Below, piece by piece: positions 1 through 15,000 of a stretch of DNA of 64,000 nt (positions are counted from its first letter, which is position 1; every line of letters begins with the position of its first letter). This stretch comes from Lytechinus variegatus. Its lineage: Eukaryota > Echinodermata > Echinoidea > Temnopleuroida > Toxopneustidae. Location: positions 4,952,501 through 5,016,500 of the forward strand of contig NC_054750.1 of assembly GCF_018143015.1 (NCBI RefSeq). The letters are read 5' to 3'. Under the pieces are notes generated by a model. The model was not told the DNA's origin and ran no database searches. It saw nothing but the letters and a program-made list of their open reading frames with translations. The position numbers and the translations under genes were made by a program.

Positions 1-95
1 TTTACATGTAAAAGATAGAATATGAAACGTGCTTAAACGTTTCATCTAGGTGTAAGAACTGCTGTTAAAATCGGTTCCGCCTGTGTATTTTTCAG

Positions 96-3000
96 GGATA
101 TACGATATACTGCTTTAGAGAGAATTACGGCTGGTGATTGGAACAATCTTTTGAAACTGCAGAAGCTGTAAGTTATAGACTCGGGGAATCATTTAAGTGA
201 GGTCACAGGTTTTTTTCTCAATTCATGCGATGTCGAATAAAAATCTACATTTAATTTACGATATGATTACGATATGATTTTCAAGGACCAATATAGTCAA
301 TTTTAAATATGAATTTTATGCGGACATTGAAAGTATAATCTTCTACATCTACTATGTCCACAAAGAAGATTAGATTGACTGAGGTTGGGTAATGCTTCAC
401 ATTTGAAAAGGGTGATGTGAATTGATTGAGAAACTGTGTGATTTGCGATTCGAAAAGGATTTTATTTTACATCGGGAAAAGGGAAAATATCCACCAGTAC
501 TTTTCCTTTTTAATTAGGCTCTTTATGAAAATATCTATATCTGTTAGGTTGTATAAAGTTAAATATTTTTGATGAAAATTACAACTTTTTGTCAAAATGA
601 CTGACATTTGTTTGAAATGAATCTTCGAATGGTTTTAAATCAAATATGATTGTTCTGTTCTGATCACTCGAAATTCAATCTCAATACCAGATCTCTTAGA
701 AATAATATGATTGTGGACATCGATACTACAGCCTTCCAGAATATATCGAAGCTTGTACGTCTGTGAGTATTTGGTTTTAAACCAGTGACGTTAATTCCGG
801 TAAGATGGTAAGGTGTATATCTAAACGTGCAAGGTATTAAGTAACCATTTCATAATCTCAAAATAATATTCTGTGTTAAATTTTTCTGTAGGATTTGTTG
901 TTTGAATATAGGAATAAGGGTGCAAATTGTATAATCAGTCGAATCCTAACTGAAATTCTGTGATTTAAAATAGCAATTCGGTTTGTTGTAGCGATTGTTT
1001 TTCAATATAATGTTTATTTCTTGATATATTTCATATATATATATATATGTATGAGATAATATGTGACTGTTAATTGCATTATTTTATCAATCTTGATTCT
1101 GGTATTCTTTAGAAGCCAGCAGACTACATGTTATGTCACGAATTTATCCTTTAACTTGCGATCTTATAATCGTGTTGTCAATGATTCTCGTCCAACAGTG
1201 AATTGGAATCAAATTCCATATCCGAGGTGGATTTCTTATCAGGGCTCTCCTCATTATCTGAATTGTAAGATCGTGTTTTTTTTTATTATATACCATCATT
1301 TTAATAATCGTAATATCGAGAATATCTTTCTAATCCCAATAATGGATTTGATTTGTTTTCACTTTTGGGGGTTTCATTATAATAAGTAAAGCTGCCCTAA
1401 CTTCCGATACTGTTAGACTTTCAATACATACGTGTACATTGTGCAACATCACGGTGAATACATTTAGATGTCGACACTTTGCAGCGGGGTTAGTTTTCAA
1501 TTTGGCACATTCTTATATTACATCACAAATTTGAAAAAAATAAAATAAAAACATATCATTTTTTTAGTCAAGTGATAGGGGTAAAGAGATCACCCAATAT
1601 CTGTATAACATTACATCACTGTATACATAAGTCTGTATTCCCTCCCTCTTCTCGTCTATGTCATGAAATTCATGAAAGTGTTTTGTCTGCGCTTATATGT
1701 CATAATTTATGTATGTTTTGAATTTACTGCTTGATTCAATGTTAAACAGGTACCTGTCACGAAACATGATTTCTAACTTGGATGGCACGTCGTTCAAGGG
1801 AGCAAAGTCACTCGTCAAAATGTGAGCTTCAATTCAGTCATATTTCACCGTCGTGAAAGCACGTTTTCAATCTGGTAAAATGTGGACAAAGCACTTCATT
1901 CCAACATGATTTCTGAAATAGTTAACAGGATGTATCCTGTTAGTGTTTGTTTTAATATCAATCTATTACATGCTGTATTTACCTATAGGGACGGGGTTCT
2001 CCTTAACGTTTAATTGTTTAACCCCCCTTTACCTGTATGTACGCTCTGCGTATGTGCTTGAAATGTTTCGTTGTTGGTTTAATAAGTATGCTTTTGCCTG
2101 GTATCACCTCAACCCTTAAGCTTGAAATGAAACGCTTGATAAAAAGGTATGTTAGCACCAGAATCAATATCAGACAATATTATGCATTGCCAAATCTTCC
2201 TTGCACATGGGTATATAAGAAAAGCTTTTTGTTAGAAATGTTAATTTGCACTTCATTTCAATGGGGAGGCTCTCCCCCCCCCCCAAAAAAAAAAAAAAAA
2301 ATCAAGACCGTAGGGGAAAGAGAAGAAAGAACATCCTTTTAAAAGAGGGGGAAATATACTATTTGATGTAAACTAAACCTATCACAAAATAAGTTTTGAA
2401 AAGGCCAAAATTTTAGCTCTCGTTTTATTAACACTGTGTTCAACCCCAAACAATTTTAGGCTCACTGGCCCGTATTCTGAAGTCAGGTTTAACTTAGACC
2501 ATGGTCTAATTCTGTGCTAAAATTATGGGAAGCCAAAAGTGTCAAAATTTCTTATTAAGTTCTATGTTTCTTATGTTTACTGTGCTCTTTACTGATTCAT
2601 CGATGGTGAAGACAATCATCTATTTATACTTCCAAGACAATTCTGAATGATTTGAGAGCCAAATGAGCAGAAACATGATATCTCTACCATTAGTGATTTA
2701 TGTAATAACTGGCTATCCATACTTAAACCATAACTTTAAACCTGAGTTTAAGTTAAACCCGACTTCAGAACACGGGCCATTGAATGGCTCATTGGATATA
2801 AACAACGTGGTCACATCTATTTGCTTTATTTTTGTTTTTCTTCGTTGTGGTTGTTGTTTATTCAATTTTATAGAAATTGACATCTGCTTGGATGAATTCG
2901 TTGCCTGTTGGAAATCGTTGGTAGTATGCTCTTGTTGGTCAGGACTAAAACAACTAGCCAAACAAATCTTATTTCATCAAAATGTTTTTTTTTTAACCAC

Positions 3001-6000
3001 CAGAATACTTTAATTTCAACTCAAATTTATTTTCATATTCACAGAGTGCTCAGTTTTAATATACTATCTTCGCTGAAAGCAGGAGTTTTTGACGGACTGA
3101 CAGTTTTAGAAATTTTGTAAGTAAATTATCAAAATGAAGACATAAGTAAATTTGATATTTCCTATTTCTGGAAAATTAATATTTCTGTCAGCGTAAATTT
3201 CCATTTTACCCAGTGAAAATCTTATTTAGCTAGGAGCGTAAAATACACGATAGTCCAAAGAGAAAACACAAATCGTTTGGGACCCTGACCTATTGGTAAA
3301 TCGTACGGCTGACCATACAGTTCCATTTTTATTTCATATTCACATTCTTCACTTTAAACGGCATACGAACCTGCAGCCTTAATAACCCCACCTCAAGTCT
3401 TTAACAGCTCATATCTGGTCAGGTTTATTTCCCATGATGCAACACATTATAACACATCGCTCTTTGGTTATAATGGCTCTATGGTCAAACACAGTATGGC
3501 ACAATTTTTAAGTCTGTCACTCAAACAACAATTAGTTTGAACTTTTTTGTAATTTAAAGTTTCAAACAGCTTCTTTAAAAAGTTGAAACAGTTGTTTAAA
3601 AGGTTTAAACAGTAGTTGTTACAGTGACGGGCTTAAACAACGTGCTTAAAATGTTAAACAGCGTTTTTATAGTGATCGGGCAACACACATTATTGTTCGA
3701 TTCATTCGCGGTGACACGACATAATGCTCTTGTGACATTTGATCCGGTCTTAATATCCTCAGAGGAAGTAGGGTAAGAGTTAGGATTGTAACAGAGTTTT
3801 TGGTTCAGAATAATGTAAGGGTAAGGATTAGGGTTTATTTAGTTTTGGAAGTGAGTATTTATGTTTGGGTTTAATCTTGCAGATTTTCTATCGGAGTAAT
3901 TATGAATACTGAAACACCATTCGTCCTATCTGTAAATTTCTTGTTAGAATCTTGTCAGATAACATCATCTCACATATCGACGGTGATGCCTTTCGCGGTC
4001 TTCGATCACTTGAACAGTTGTGAGTATCTACTATCTTCTTACAATGTTAAAAAAGAACATCAAGTAGAAATCAACAAACGGGGACTTTTCGATTTTTACG
4101 TTCACAAGTTGAATGCGACGTTCGAATGTCATTTTATTCTTTATATAGGAAGTTTTCGCTTAGCGACAAACGTAGGAATGGAGAACGGAGTAAATGTGTT
4201 GTAATACTGGTCATGTCAAAGATCAGCTGAAAAGTCTTTGTCGATTTTTTTTTAATCAAAACAGAAGTATAGTCCTTGGATAAATGATACATTTGCAATT
4301 TTTTATCAACTCTGAAACTAGGTCGAACCTGCTGTACCGGTTCACGAATTTTCGACAGAGTTGACCTTTGCCATATTTGGGGGATATGACATTTAATACT
4401 CCATTCTTGAATTATCCTTTCTTGTTTTGTGTTCGCTACGTACACAGTCAATCGAGTGACCAATACGAGACTCGAGGGTGTATTCGCAACAGCTAAGCAG
4501 AATGCGCTCTGGAACAGAGAGAAAGTATTTTCAATTGCCCTTCGTGACAATGAAGTCTTTGTCGATGGTCGGTGATTCGAAAGGACACTTTCGTCCGTGA
4601 CTCTGGACAAAGAACATATTTGCCATTTTTCGTCAGCTTTGACCGTCGAACGAAACTGCTGTTCCGATTCACCAATTATCGACAAATGCCTCCCAGATTT
4701 TCATTTTGAGTTGACTTGCATTTTCATTGTATTTGCGGCGGTCTATTTTCATTCTGCGTTGATGAGCGAAAACACCCTATTGAAACGCTCAGCAAATAGT
4801 GGTGTACTGATGCTTGCCCATGCACTGTCGCGGTGCTTCACTTCACCGACGGTTTGGTTTATGCAGTGAACACAAAGTAGACTATTATTATGTACTAGTA
4901 GCAGTCTACTGGAAAACGTACAGATCGAAAAGTCCCCGATTATCTAATGAATGGACATTAAATTGATAAAACAATTATTTAATTGTTACTACTATTCATG
5001 GAACCACATATTTTGTTGGTCCTTATTCAAACATTTAGCAATTATTTCCTTTCTCATCCAGTCATATGTACTTAATGAAGAAATCTAGTCGAATTTCTCG
5101 ACGAACTCTTAGTAGTTCGAAGATTGTAAAATACTCTTTTTTAATCATTATAGAGAGGCGGTGGACTATATTTTTCTTTATTAAGTGTTTCCTTTCAAGG
5201 AAAAAATTGTTAATTTAAGATTTTTTTTCTGAATATTTCCCGATTTCCTGATAAACGATGAATTTAATGAGTATTCCCTACTGGAAAAAACGCAGTGTGT
5301 GTGTGTCACCGTGTATTCACAGTGTGGAACACAATGTGAAATCACCTTCACACTGGTAGATTTGAGCATTCTAAGGTGTCACGCGCGTAAAACATTCCCC
5401 ATAGACTTGTGTGTTAAAATGGCACTTTTGAAAAATTCATAAAAAATAAATGTGAAATTAGAGGGTGGAATGTTTACTACCATTGTATAGGATATATATC
5501 TGGCATTCCATATCTGACCAGGAAAGGGTAGCGTAGCCAGCTCATTTAAAAAATAAATTGCCATTTATGAAGATAACTATGAATGGATCAAATTTATCGA
5601 CTCAAACAGTAAAATAGCCCTAATTAGTCCGCCAGTCAAAAAAATAGTTCCAAGTCACTTTTTTATCTTCTCAATTTGGTCGAAGGAAGTTCAGAAGTTA
5701 CCATTTCTAGAATCAGTGTTAGATTTTGAATCCTATTCATACAGTTTTGTCAATCAGCAACATCAAATTGAAAAAAATTTGAATGGGTTGGGTCGAACGA
5801 ATATCTTGAGCCCTCCTGATGTAATTAGGCTCATGGCACCTATATTATATGACCTATGAATTTTATTTTATTGAATAGCTACTTTGCTATTCTTTCATAT
5901 CTGTACACTCACACTAGCACAAAGAAATGCATTGAAAATGCCTATTTTCTATGCAATGACCCATTTTAATGTATTACTCATACATGTTATATTCACTATA

Positions 6001-9000
6001 TGGATGCATACATATCCTGCCTGCATACAGCCCAGAAGTGAATGTAATGACAATAGGTCCCTATTAATTGTAATATAAAGGTGTATTAAATTTTGTGTAG
6101 ATATCAGGATACCAGAACTGCCTCAAACAAAATTACCAGATATACATGAGATTGAATGAGGAAACAATAAAAGTATAAGAACATACTACTTTAGTACATT
6201 TGCATTTGACCTATTATATCAAAATTTTCCTAGGGCTATATTGCCTCTCAGATGTAAGAAGGAAGAGATACATAAAATTAGATAGAAGAGAGAGAGAGAA
6301 AAAAAAGAGAGATAGAAAGAGAAAGAAAGATGATTTCATAGATGGCATGGCTTATAAAGAGGGGGGGGTAGACTAAGATTGGAGCACACAGCCACACCCC
6401 CCCCCCATCCCTCCATAGTTGAGCACTATTAGCCCTTAGATACCTTACCTTACTCTGTGCCTTTTTCTAAATACCTTCTTGAAGGTACCACTCTAGTTCT
6501 CTTCAGTAAAGTTCTCAAAGCTCCTCTCTACCCCTTTCCTTTAACATGAGCAATTTGTAAAGGTCTTTCTAATATTAAGTATGTGATGTACATTAACACA
6601 TACCAATGATGAATCAGAACAAAAAGAGGCATAGACGCTCTATACATTGACCAGTCTACATATAGGCTTACATATACACAGACCTACTAACTTTATAGCT
6701 GATATGGCCTTGCTAGCCATTAAATCAATTATTTGCACCTCTTGATGACTAAACATATTGATATCAGTGAGAAATTGTTTGCTACTGAAGAGTTTGGCCA
6801 GGAATTCCATCCACTACTAGGGATTTCCCATATTACTTATAGGTGTCACGCGCGTAAAACATTCCCCATAGACTTGTGTGTTAAAATGGCACTTTTGAAA
6901 AATTCATAAAAAATAAATGTGAAATTAGAGGGTGGAATGTTTACTACCATTGTATAGGATATATATCTGGCATTCCATATCTGACCAGGAAAGGGTAGCG
7001 TAGCCAGCTCATTTAAAAAATAAATTGCCATTTATGAAGATAACTATGAATGGATCAAATTTATCGACTCAAACAGTAAAATAGCCCTAATTAGTCCGCC
7101 AGTCAAAAAAATAGTTCCAAGTCACTTTTTTATCTTCTCAATTTGGTCGAAGGAAGTTCAGTAGTTACCATTTCTAGAATCAGTGTTAGATTTTGAATCA
7201 TATTCATACAGTTTTGTCAATCAGCAACATCAAATTGAAAAAAATTTGAATGGGTTGGGTCGAACGAATATCTTGAGCCCTCCTGATGTAATTAGGCTCA
7301 TGGCACCCTAACAGTGCGAATCACATATTAACATATTCGAACATGTGAACACGCTGTAAACAGTCACACTGTCGAGGTGTCTACATATGTTCACACTATT
7401 GAATTCGAGCATTTTAAAAGTGTGAATAATAACACTAGTATGAACACACACGATCACCCCGTGTGACACTGTGTTCTTTCGAGAAGGAATACCTAGTTCC
7501 TTTATCTTTTTTCTTTCTTTTTACCTCAACCCAGGACTTTAAACCAAAACCAGATAACATTGGTTGATAGAGCGATGTTTTCAAGTCTACACAGCTTACG
7601 GACACTGTGAGTTAGTGTATGATCTCGCATACACCACTGAAACCACTGCTTAATTTTGAGACATTAAAATCCCACTCTTAACATGTTATACATGCTTCCA
7701 ATCTTCCACTACTGGCGCTATAACTGTCTTTCAAAATAAGTATTAAAACCATATTTTTTCTCGTGTTGAAGTGGCTCACCGTTATTTTCTGCTTACATTT
7801 CCATTCAACATGGTCTTAATGTTCTTTCATATTTCTTGGCACCATAGGAGTTAGATTGATCAGATTTGCTTTTAATTGAAAAGTCAACACCATATTACAA
7901 CTTTATATTTCGAGGTAGATTTTCCTCCCAATCGCAGTCTCTTTCATAGTGTTCCATCTTAAAAGTTCAAGACAAACAGGCACAGTTTCCATGTATTTAT
8001 CGAATGATTTTGAATAAATTATTCTTCCTTCTAAAGGTCCTTGTCTGAAAACAACATATCTACCATAGAACCCAGGTCATTTTCCAATCTAACTGCTCTG
8101 AATAAACTGTAAGTATTCCATCGTATAAACAGGGAATTAATTACCTGATTAAGCCCCCCCCCCCCAATGCAAAACTTCTTTTTCGTCAAATAACATTTCA
8201 ATGTACTGTATATGAAGATCATGTCAGTGACCTTCGATCACTTCATTACATTCTGCAACTAAATATTACAGAGGATGGTTATATATTATTATTAAAATGT
8301 GAATGATTCTGAAGACCACCTTTTTTACTTAAATCGAAAGGAGTGCATAGAACACTATTGGGTGTTTTTAGATAATAAATCATTCAAATTTGACGAAATA
8401 CCATTTAACACTGAGTATTTGCGCTATGGATCAATTTATGCTATTGAGTTTTATGTAAACATATAATAATCTAATTTTACATGGCGTTAACTGCACCATC
8501 TAATCTCCTTTTTTCCAATTTTGTTTTCAAACTTCGCAAACAACTTGAAGATATCTTCGTGGAATCGGTCTGTCTGAAGTCGCTTCATTAACGTTCGATG
8601 GATTAATCGGTTTAGAGAGATTGTAAGTATACTGGGTCCCTTTTCAAATGCACAATTTCTATCACAAATTTGCAATCAGCCAATCAGATTAAAGGATTTC
8701 AGTAGCTTTTAACTGTTATTGCAAATTTGTTATTCTAACGACCTTTATGAAACAGGCCCCTGAATCATTAGGTTGACATTAACAATTCATTTCATGCGAT
8801 AGGAAGTCATGCATTTACTTCTATCGTCAAACTATTGGTATTAATATTCATCGATAAGGATTATGTGGAAAATGAGTCCATGTATGTATCTTTGGTCTCG
8901 ATCACGTATTACTGTAGCCCATATCGCTGTCAATAAAAATTTCCTATTTGATCCACATTTTGTTTTGTTTTTTTCTTCAAATCAATAACGACCGGTCAAA

Positions 9001-12000
9001 TGTATCCTTACTGCATATGAAAAATTGCCTTCTGTTTTACCTAGGGATATGTCGAAAAACAATATTCGAGAGATTGCTGCTGATCAGTTGATTGGATTGC
9101 CTGCACTTGAATCTTTGTGAGTACAGCTTTTATTGAATATACAAACACCTCCATAGAATAGTAGCAAAAGTTGTGTCAATTGATGTTAAAATAGTTTTAC
9201 TAGTAACTTATTGTCTATATAGTAGTCGAAATAGTGTTATTCTGTAATAGAAGTGGTAGAGCTTTACAAAAGCTTTAACATAAATTGTTTTCACCAATTC
9301 AACATGTTCCCATTTTAACACAGCATTTAGTAACCTACATACATGTAAAGGTGGCATGACACGTTTTGCTTATTTGTAGATGTTAATGTAAAGTTTGTTT
9401 TTTTATTCCGTTTACTATTTCGAATGAACTCAGGTCAAGAAACATGTTTATTCCCAAAATCCCATTTTATGATAAATTTAGTGACTAAACATTATTAACT
9501 TCGAAACTAACCATCAAATGTTATTTTTTAATATTTTAACCCGTAGTGAATTGATGTCGAATATTGTTTAATCACTGACCAATAAACTCTGTATTCTTCT
9601 TCAATACAGGGTCTATTCCAAGAACCCAATTAAACGCCTCATTCCTGGAAATTTACATCTCCCTAATCTGCGGACTTTGTAAGTTTTGGGACGAGTAAAT
9701 TAAGATATTTAAAAACGTCCATTCAAGTGAGATCATAAAGAGGAAAAACTTGTGAACTGGACTTACTTGTAATTTTCTTTCGATATCTCACGTCCTCATC
9801 ATCATTTTATGTGCGAATTTCCAGAAAGTTATTATCAGCTTTTTAATAACTTTCCCCTCTGCTTGAATAAAATGTCGGTAAAAAGTTGTGGTAATGAAGG
9901 TGGTGGTGGTATTCCAGCCCTATACCGATTATTAGTTGATTTATCAGTGTTAAAACCAGATAATCATGTTTGTGAAGATACATTCATTTTTTAAAAACTG
10001 TAATCAAAAGCAAATGTACCTATACTCATCTACAGTGCAGAAACACCTGTGTGTAACCGATTGAGGTCGTTCTCGATAATAGGGATTTTTTTTTTTTGCA
10101 ATAGCGACGGGGACGAATTCTACACAATAATAATAATAATAATAGGCATTTATATAGCGCCATCTATCTAGAAATATTCTATTCCGAGGCGCGTTGTTAT
10201 TATTATTACTCCGGCTTTAGCTCGAGCTGCCTTTCAGCGCTCATGCATTCAAGGAATTAATCCTGCCGGGTACCCATTCACCTCACCTGGGTCGAGTGCA
10301 GCACAACGTGGATAAATTTCTTGCTGAAGGAAATTACGCCATGGCTGGGATTCGAACCCACGACCCTCTGTTTCAAAGTCAGAAGACTTATCCACTGGGC
10401 CACAACGCTCCAATAACACAATAAAAAATCTATTGTCGAAATCCCTTCTGACAAAGGTCAAAAATCGGTAAATCAAAACACCGTTTCGTCCGTGACTCTG
10501 GACAAACGACGTATTTGCAGGTTTTGTCAGCTCAGAATCTTATGACGATCAGTTGTCCCGGTTCACCAATTTTCGACAAAGACCTCTCAGATGCTCATTA
10601 TTGCTTGACGGGCAGTTTCAATAGATTTTCTATGTTGTAGAGTCCGTCCCAGTCGTGATTGCGAAAACTCGTTCAAGATATAGTAAAGACCAGGAGGCCG
10701 TTTCATAAAGTTGTTCTTAAGTTAAGAGCGACTTTAAGACGATTGGTGATCCTTTCTTACGCGCTAAATAATCACCAATGAACATGAATGGTGAATATAT
10801 TTTTACCAGAAGAAATGGTCACCAGTCGTTCTTAAATTCGCTCTTAACCTACGAACAGCTTTATGAAACACACGCGAGGCAGATCAGAAGAAAAAAATCC
10901 TAGAATGAATTAAAGCAAGAACGTTAGCATCGTCGCACTCATTAGATATTTTGGGATTTTTTTCATTCATATCATTACCATGTACCCCTCTTTTTCATTT
11001 GTATAAATCATCATTATGAGAGGTTTCATTTGTTGATATGGATGTATCGATGTTTGTTTTGAAACGAATTGTTATATAAACAGACATCATGAAAGATTTT
11101 CAACTGAATATTGTCACCGTCGTCATTATCGTCTTCCTCAAAATGACGTCATTCATTCCCTTCCATTGTATTCATATTGTTCCAATAGATCTTTGGTAGA
11201 CTGCGGCATAACTGTTCTTGAGAATGGGGTTTTCAATGGAACTGACGCGATTGAGCGTTTGTAAGTTAAATTTGATCATAACTTGTATAGGCCCCGGTGA
11301 GATATAATTGTAATCTTACATACGGTAAGATCATGTAAAATCATTGACCTAAAATCGAATACTATGACACTAATCTGATTACTGAATCAAGAATACATAA
11401 TGTTCGTGAAAGTGGGTCTAAACTTCTGGGGAAAATTCCAATGAAAAAATACTACTATTGTTTTGCGTAAATTTCCCCCTTTGTTAATTTAACAGTTAGT
11501 TTAATTGCAACTGCTCGCTTACCTCATTTTGTCGTACGATTGTTTTGTATGTTTCTATTGCGATTCCAAATTTGAATTATATCATGACTAAATTATCGGT
11601 CTCATAGCGATGCTTTTATCTGACTGTAGAGGCTTTCGTTTCCCATTCAGGTGGACAATATTCAATATTTAATCTGATATCGCCCTAAAAGTAAAGCAAC
11701 ATCAATAGAATTTGTTTTATTCCATTCCATTTATTGATATATCATTCTCGATTAGAATAAAGATATAGCATAAAAAATAACAAAAGCATATGCTAAGATT
11801 GTTCAAAAGATAGTTACACTAGATGCATGATAATGAACACCGAATGGGGCATTGTATTAATTAGTGCTATTTTATTAATGCCTTTTTCACCTATTCTCAG
11901 ACAACTAGGACTTAACAGCATAGCTGTTATCGAATCCTATACTTTTGCACAAATGGGTGCGCTACTATCATTGTAAGTATATATTTTATAACTACACGCA

Positions 12001-15000
12001 TATTGCGAGAAGTATTTCAGGAATTCTACCTCGCTTTGCACTTAGATATACATACGTTCACCTTTTAAGGCGTAAACCCCGTTCTATTTTAGATTTTATG
12101 ATACGAAACAATATAAGTCGAATTCTTGAGTACAATCTTTGTCTATCCCTCCACAAGCTTTTGCTTCTAGGGACTTTTGCTTTCTTATATAAACATAACT
12201 TGTATAAATTTATATTCTTGTAATAATATTTTAATATTCTTTGTGACAAACTGGTTTTGTATCAATTTATGTTTAAAAAAATGAAGAAATGTGTGAAATG
12301 GAAGAAATCATTTGGAGGGTAGGCATTTTTGTTTTTGTCTTCAGCTGTTCAAAGATTTATAAAATTACAGGTATATGGGCCCATATTGAAATTCACCAAT
12401 TTCAGATAAGAGGAATTCAGTTTTGAGAATCTATTGTATTTATGCAGGTTCATATACGATGAGCATGAACATAATTATGACGGAGATTTTCCAGAAAATC
12501 CAAGATACAACAAATCATTGTACGCATGACCATATGCAGAAAATTTTTGCTGGGGGAGACGCGTATACTTTTTCGAGAAAAAAAGGCTCGAAAGCGAAGT
12601 AACTGAGCATTTCATTGAAGCGCTTTTGCATTTTGTAAAGTGAAATTATATGATTTCGTGCATACTTTTGGCAACGCCCCCCCCCCCCACCCCCTCCCCG
12701 CTGCGTGCGGCCATGTTTGTACGGAGCACTATTCAGAATTACCGATCCCTTCAAACTGAATGTTCTGTGTGTTTTGCGTAGACATATAATCGTCCTTTGC
12801 TTATATTATGTTTATATTTAAAAATTCAATAAATCCAGAAGCTTGCACGATAATAGAATCTCTGCAATACAAGCTGGTGTGTTCGCCGGATTGATCAAAA
12901 TGAATAGCCTGTGAGTATTATATCATGCAGGATTAATCAGTCCGTAGTAAATTACTTTTTACATTTTATTTGTGCCCATAATACTTTTTGGGATTCTATT
13001 CATGTTCGACATCTAAAGTTAACGATTTTGAGGCTTATTAGAGTTATTGAATATGGGTCACAATGCTTGTTTGACATAATAAATTCGCTTTGCTCTTTCA
13101 ATCAAGTGAAGAGGACATTTTCTGTTTGAAATAAATATGAATTTGTAAGTACATCCGCACGGCGAAATTGGGGAGAGGAAGACCAGTGATGTTCAATGTA
13201 ACAAGCAATACAAGAAACAAAGTATTTTTACTACTGTTCATTTTGGGAATCCTACTATTTCTTCAAGGATCACCTTATGATGAAACAGTTAGTAGTTTTA
13301 AAAAACATTATTACAATTATGTTTCATCTATATGTATAGGTCTATCACCATGTTCAACACTTTAATTTCAGGGTGCTTCACAATAACAGGATCAGTTTTA
13401 TCGAACCCAATGCTTTTAATGGACTGTATTCTTTGCAGCGGTTGTAAGTATATTTTTTCAACTTTCCTGTTTCCTGTTTCAATGAGAAATATATTGGAAG
13501 GAACACATAGATTTATTCAATTTTTCTGGGGTAAACTTATTTCTAAAAGTTTTCAGATAACCAATCAATCTATAAGATTGTGCTTTGGGACCATTCCAAA
13601 ATTAGATGAGAGACTTTTTGATATTTTACATTGTGTTTCAAGCTAGTTTTGGATTGATCTCTTCTGACAATCTGAAGGCTTTGCTATAAAGACCCTTTAT
13701 CTTGTATGTCTAAAACTAAAAATGATTATGATTTTGAAAGAGACAGTGGCAAATAATAGACTTCCACGGTAAATTTGCACAAACCTCTCTCTCTCTTCAT
13801 GTCTCATTGTGGGTTTGAAATTGTCTCCATCGCTGTCTGGATACTCTGTCGTATCTTGGCTCGATATTTAATGCATTATCAATTTGTTTCCTTTTTTATT
13901 ACAGAACATTATACAATAACAGTCTGACCAGAATAGATTCTTGGATCTTTCAGTCAATGGCATTCTTAGATGATCTGTAAGTTGAATTTTTTTAATCGTA
14001 TGTAACCAAATGTGCTTAACATTATCATGTTTATACACCGGGTTTGCATTTTTAATTTTCATTATTTAATTTTTATAGACACAACAGATGTAAAGTTTCA
14101 ACCAAGGATGTGAAATGAATCTGATTCCCTCTATTATTATTTCAGGTTTAAAAATCATCACCATCTAGACAAATTCTAGTACCCTCTGACGTCACTCATT
14201 GGTAGATCGTGCTATCGCCTGTGCAGCCCCAAATTATAGAATGACTTGTCATATGTAATTAGATCTTCTCCATTAGTATAATCGTTAGATTTAGACCAAT
14301 AATTCCCATACTTTCTTTTTTTCCTTTCTCTAAATGTGTTTTTTTTCAGGCATTTCATAAGCTCTTAATTAGAGCGCAGAAGAATATATGCACATAGTTT
14401 CTGTGCTATATAAATCAGTATATTTTTTTATTATTATTATTTCAAGAATGACAATCTTTTATAATTTACAAATAACATCGAGAATCCACTGAATTTCTTA
14501 AGGCATAACTCAAAATTAACCCTAGATCAGGATTTATCTAACTGTGTAAGGTGACAATAAAAGAAAAAAAAGAATTTGAATGTCTTTACAGACCTATGGA
14601 CATAAGTCTATTCACATCTTTTGATAGCGAAAATAATCAATGCTGGTATGGATTTCAAGCAACTGCTATAAAATTGGAAATAAATGTTAACAATTCAGTC
14701 ATCAAAGTTATGTACCGGCTCTCTAATTAGTAGAGCGGATAAGCTCCAAACATCACAAGAATTGTGCAAATTTTGACTAAAGCATGAAACTTTCACAAGT
14801 ATTAGTATATGCCGTAAGATTTATTTTAAAGATGGGAGGTAAATTTATAAATACCATTTTTGGCCGTTGCCATGGCAACGGATTAATTTCTCCAGAATAA
14901 CATACATTCCCAAGTAAATGGTAAATAAACATGATATAGATGACCAAAATGATAAATTTCAGGCTCCCAATTGAATACATATGAAATTTAGAAATATTCA

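Noticed and set aside
5379-7031. Two identical 61-residue minus-strand frames
   Set aside because: They lie in the two terminal direct repeats of one element and have no recognisable domain; identity follows from the repeat.
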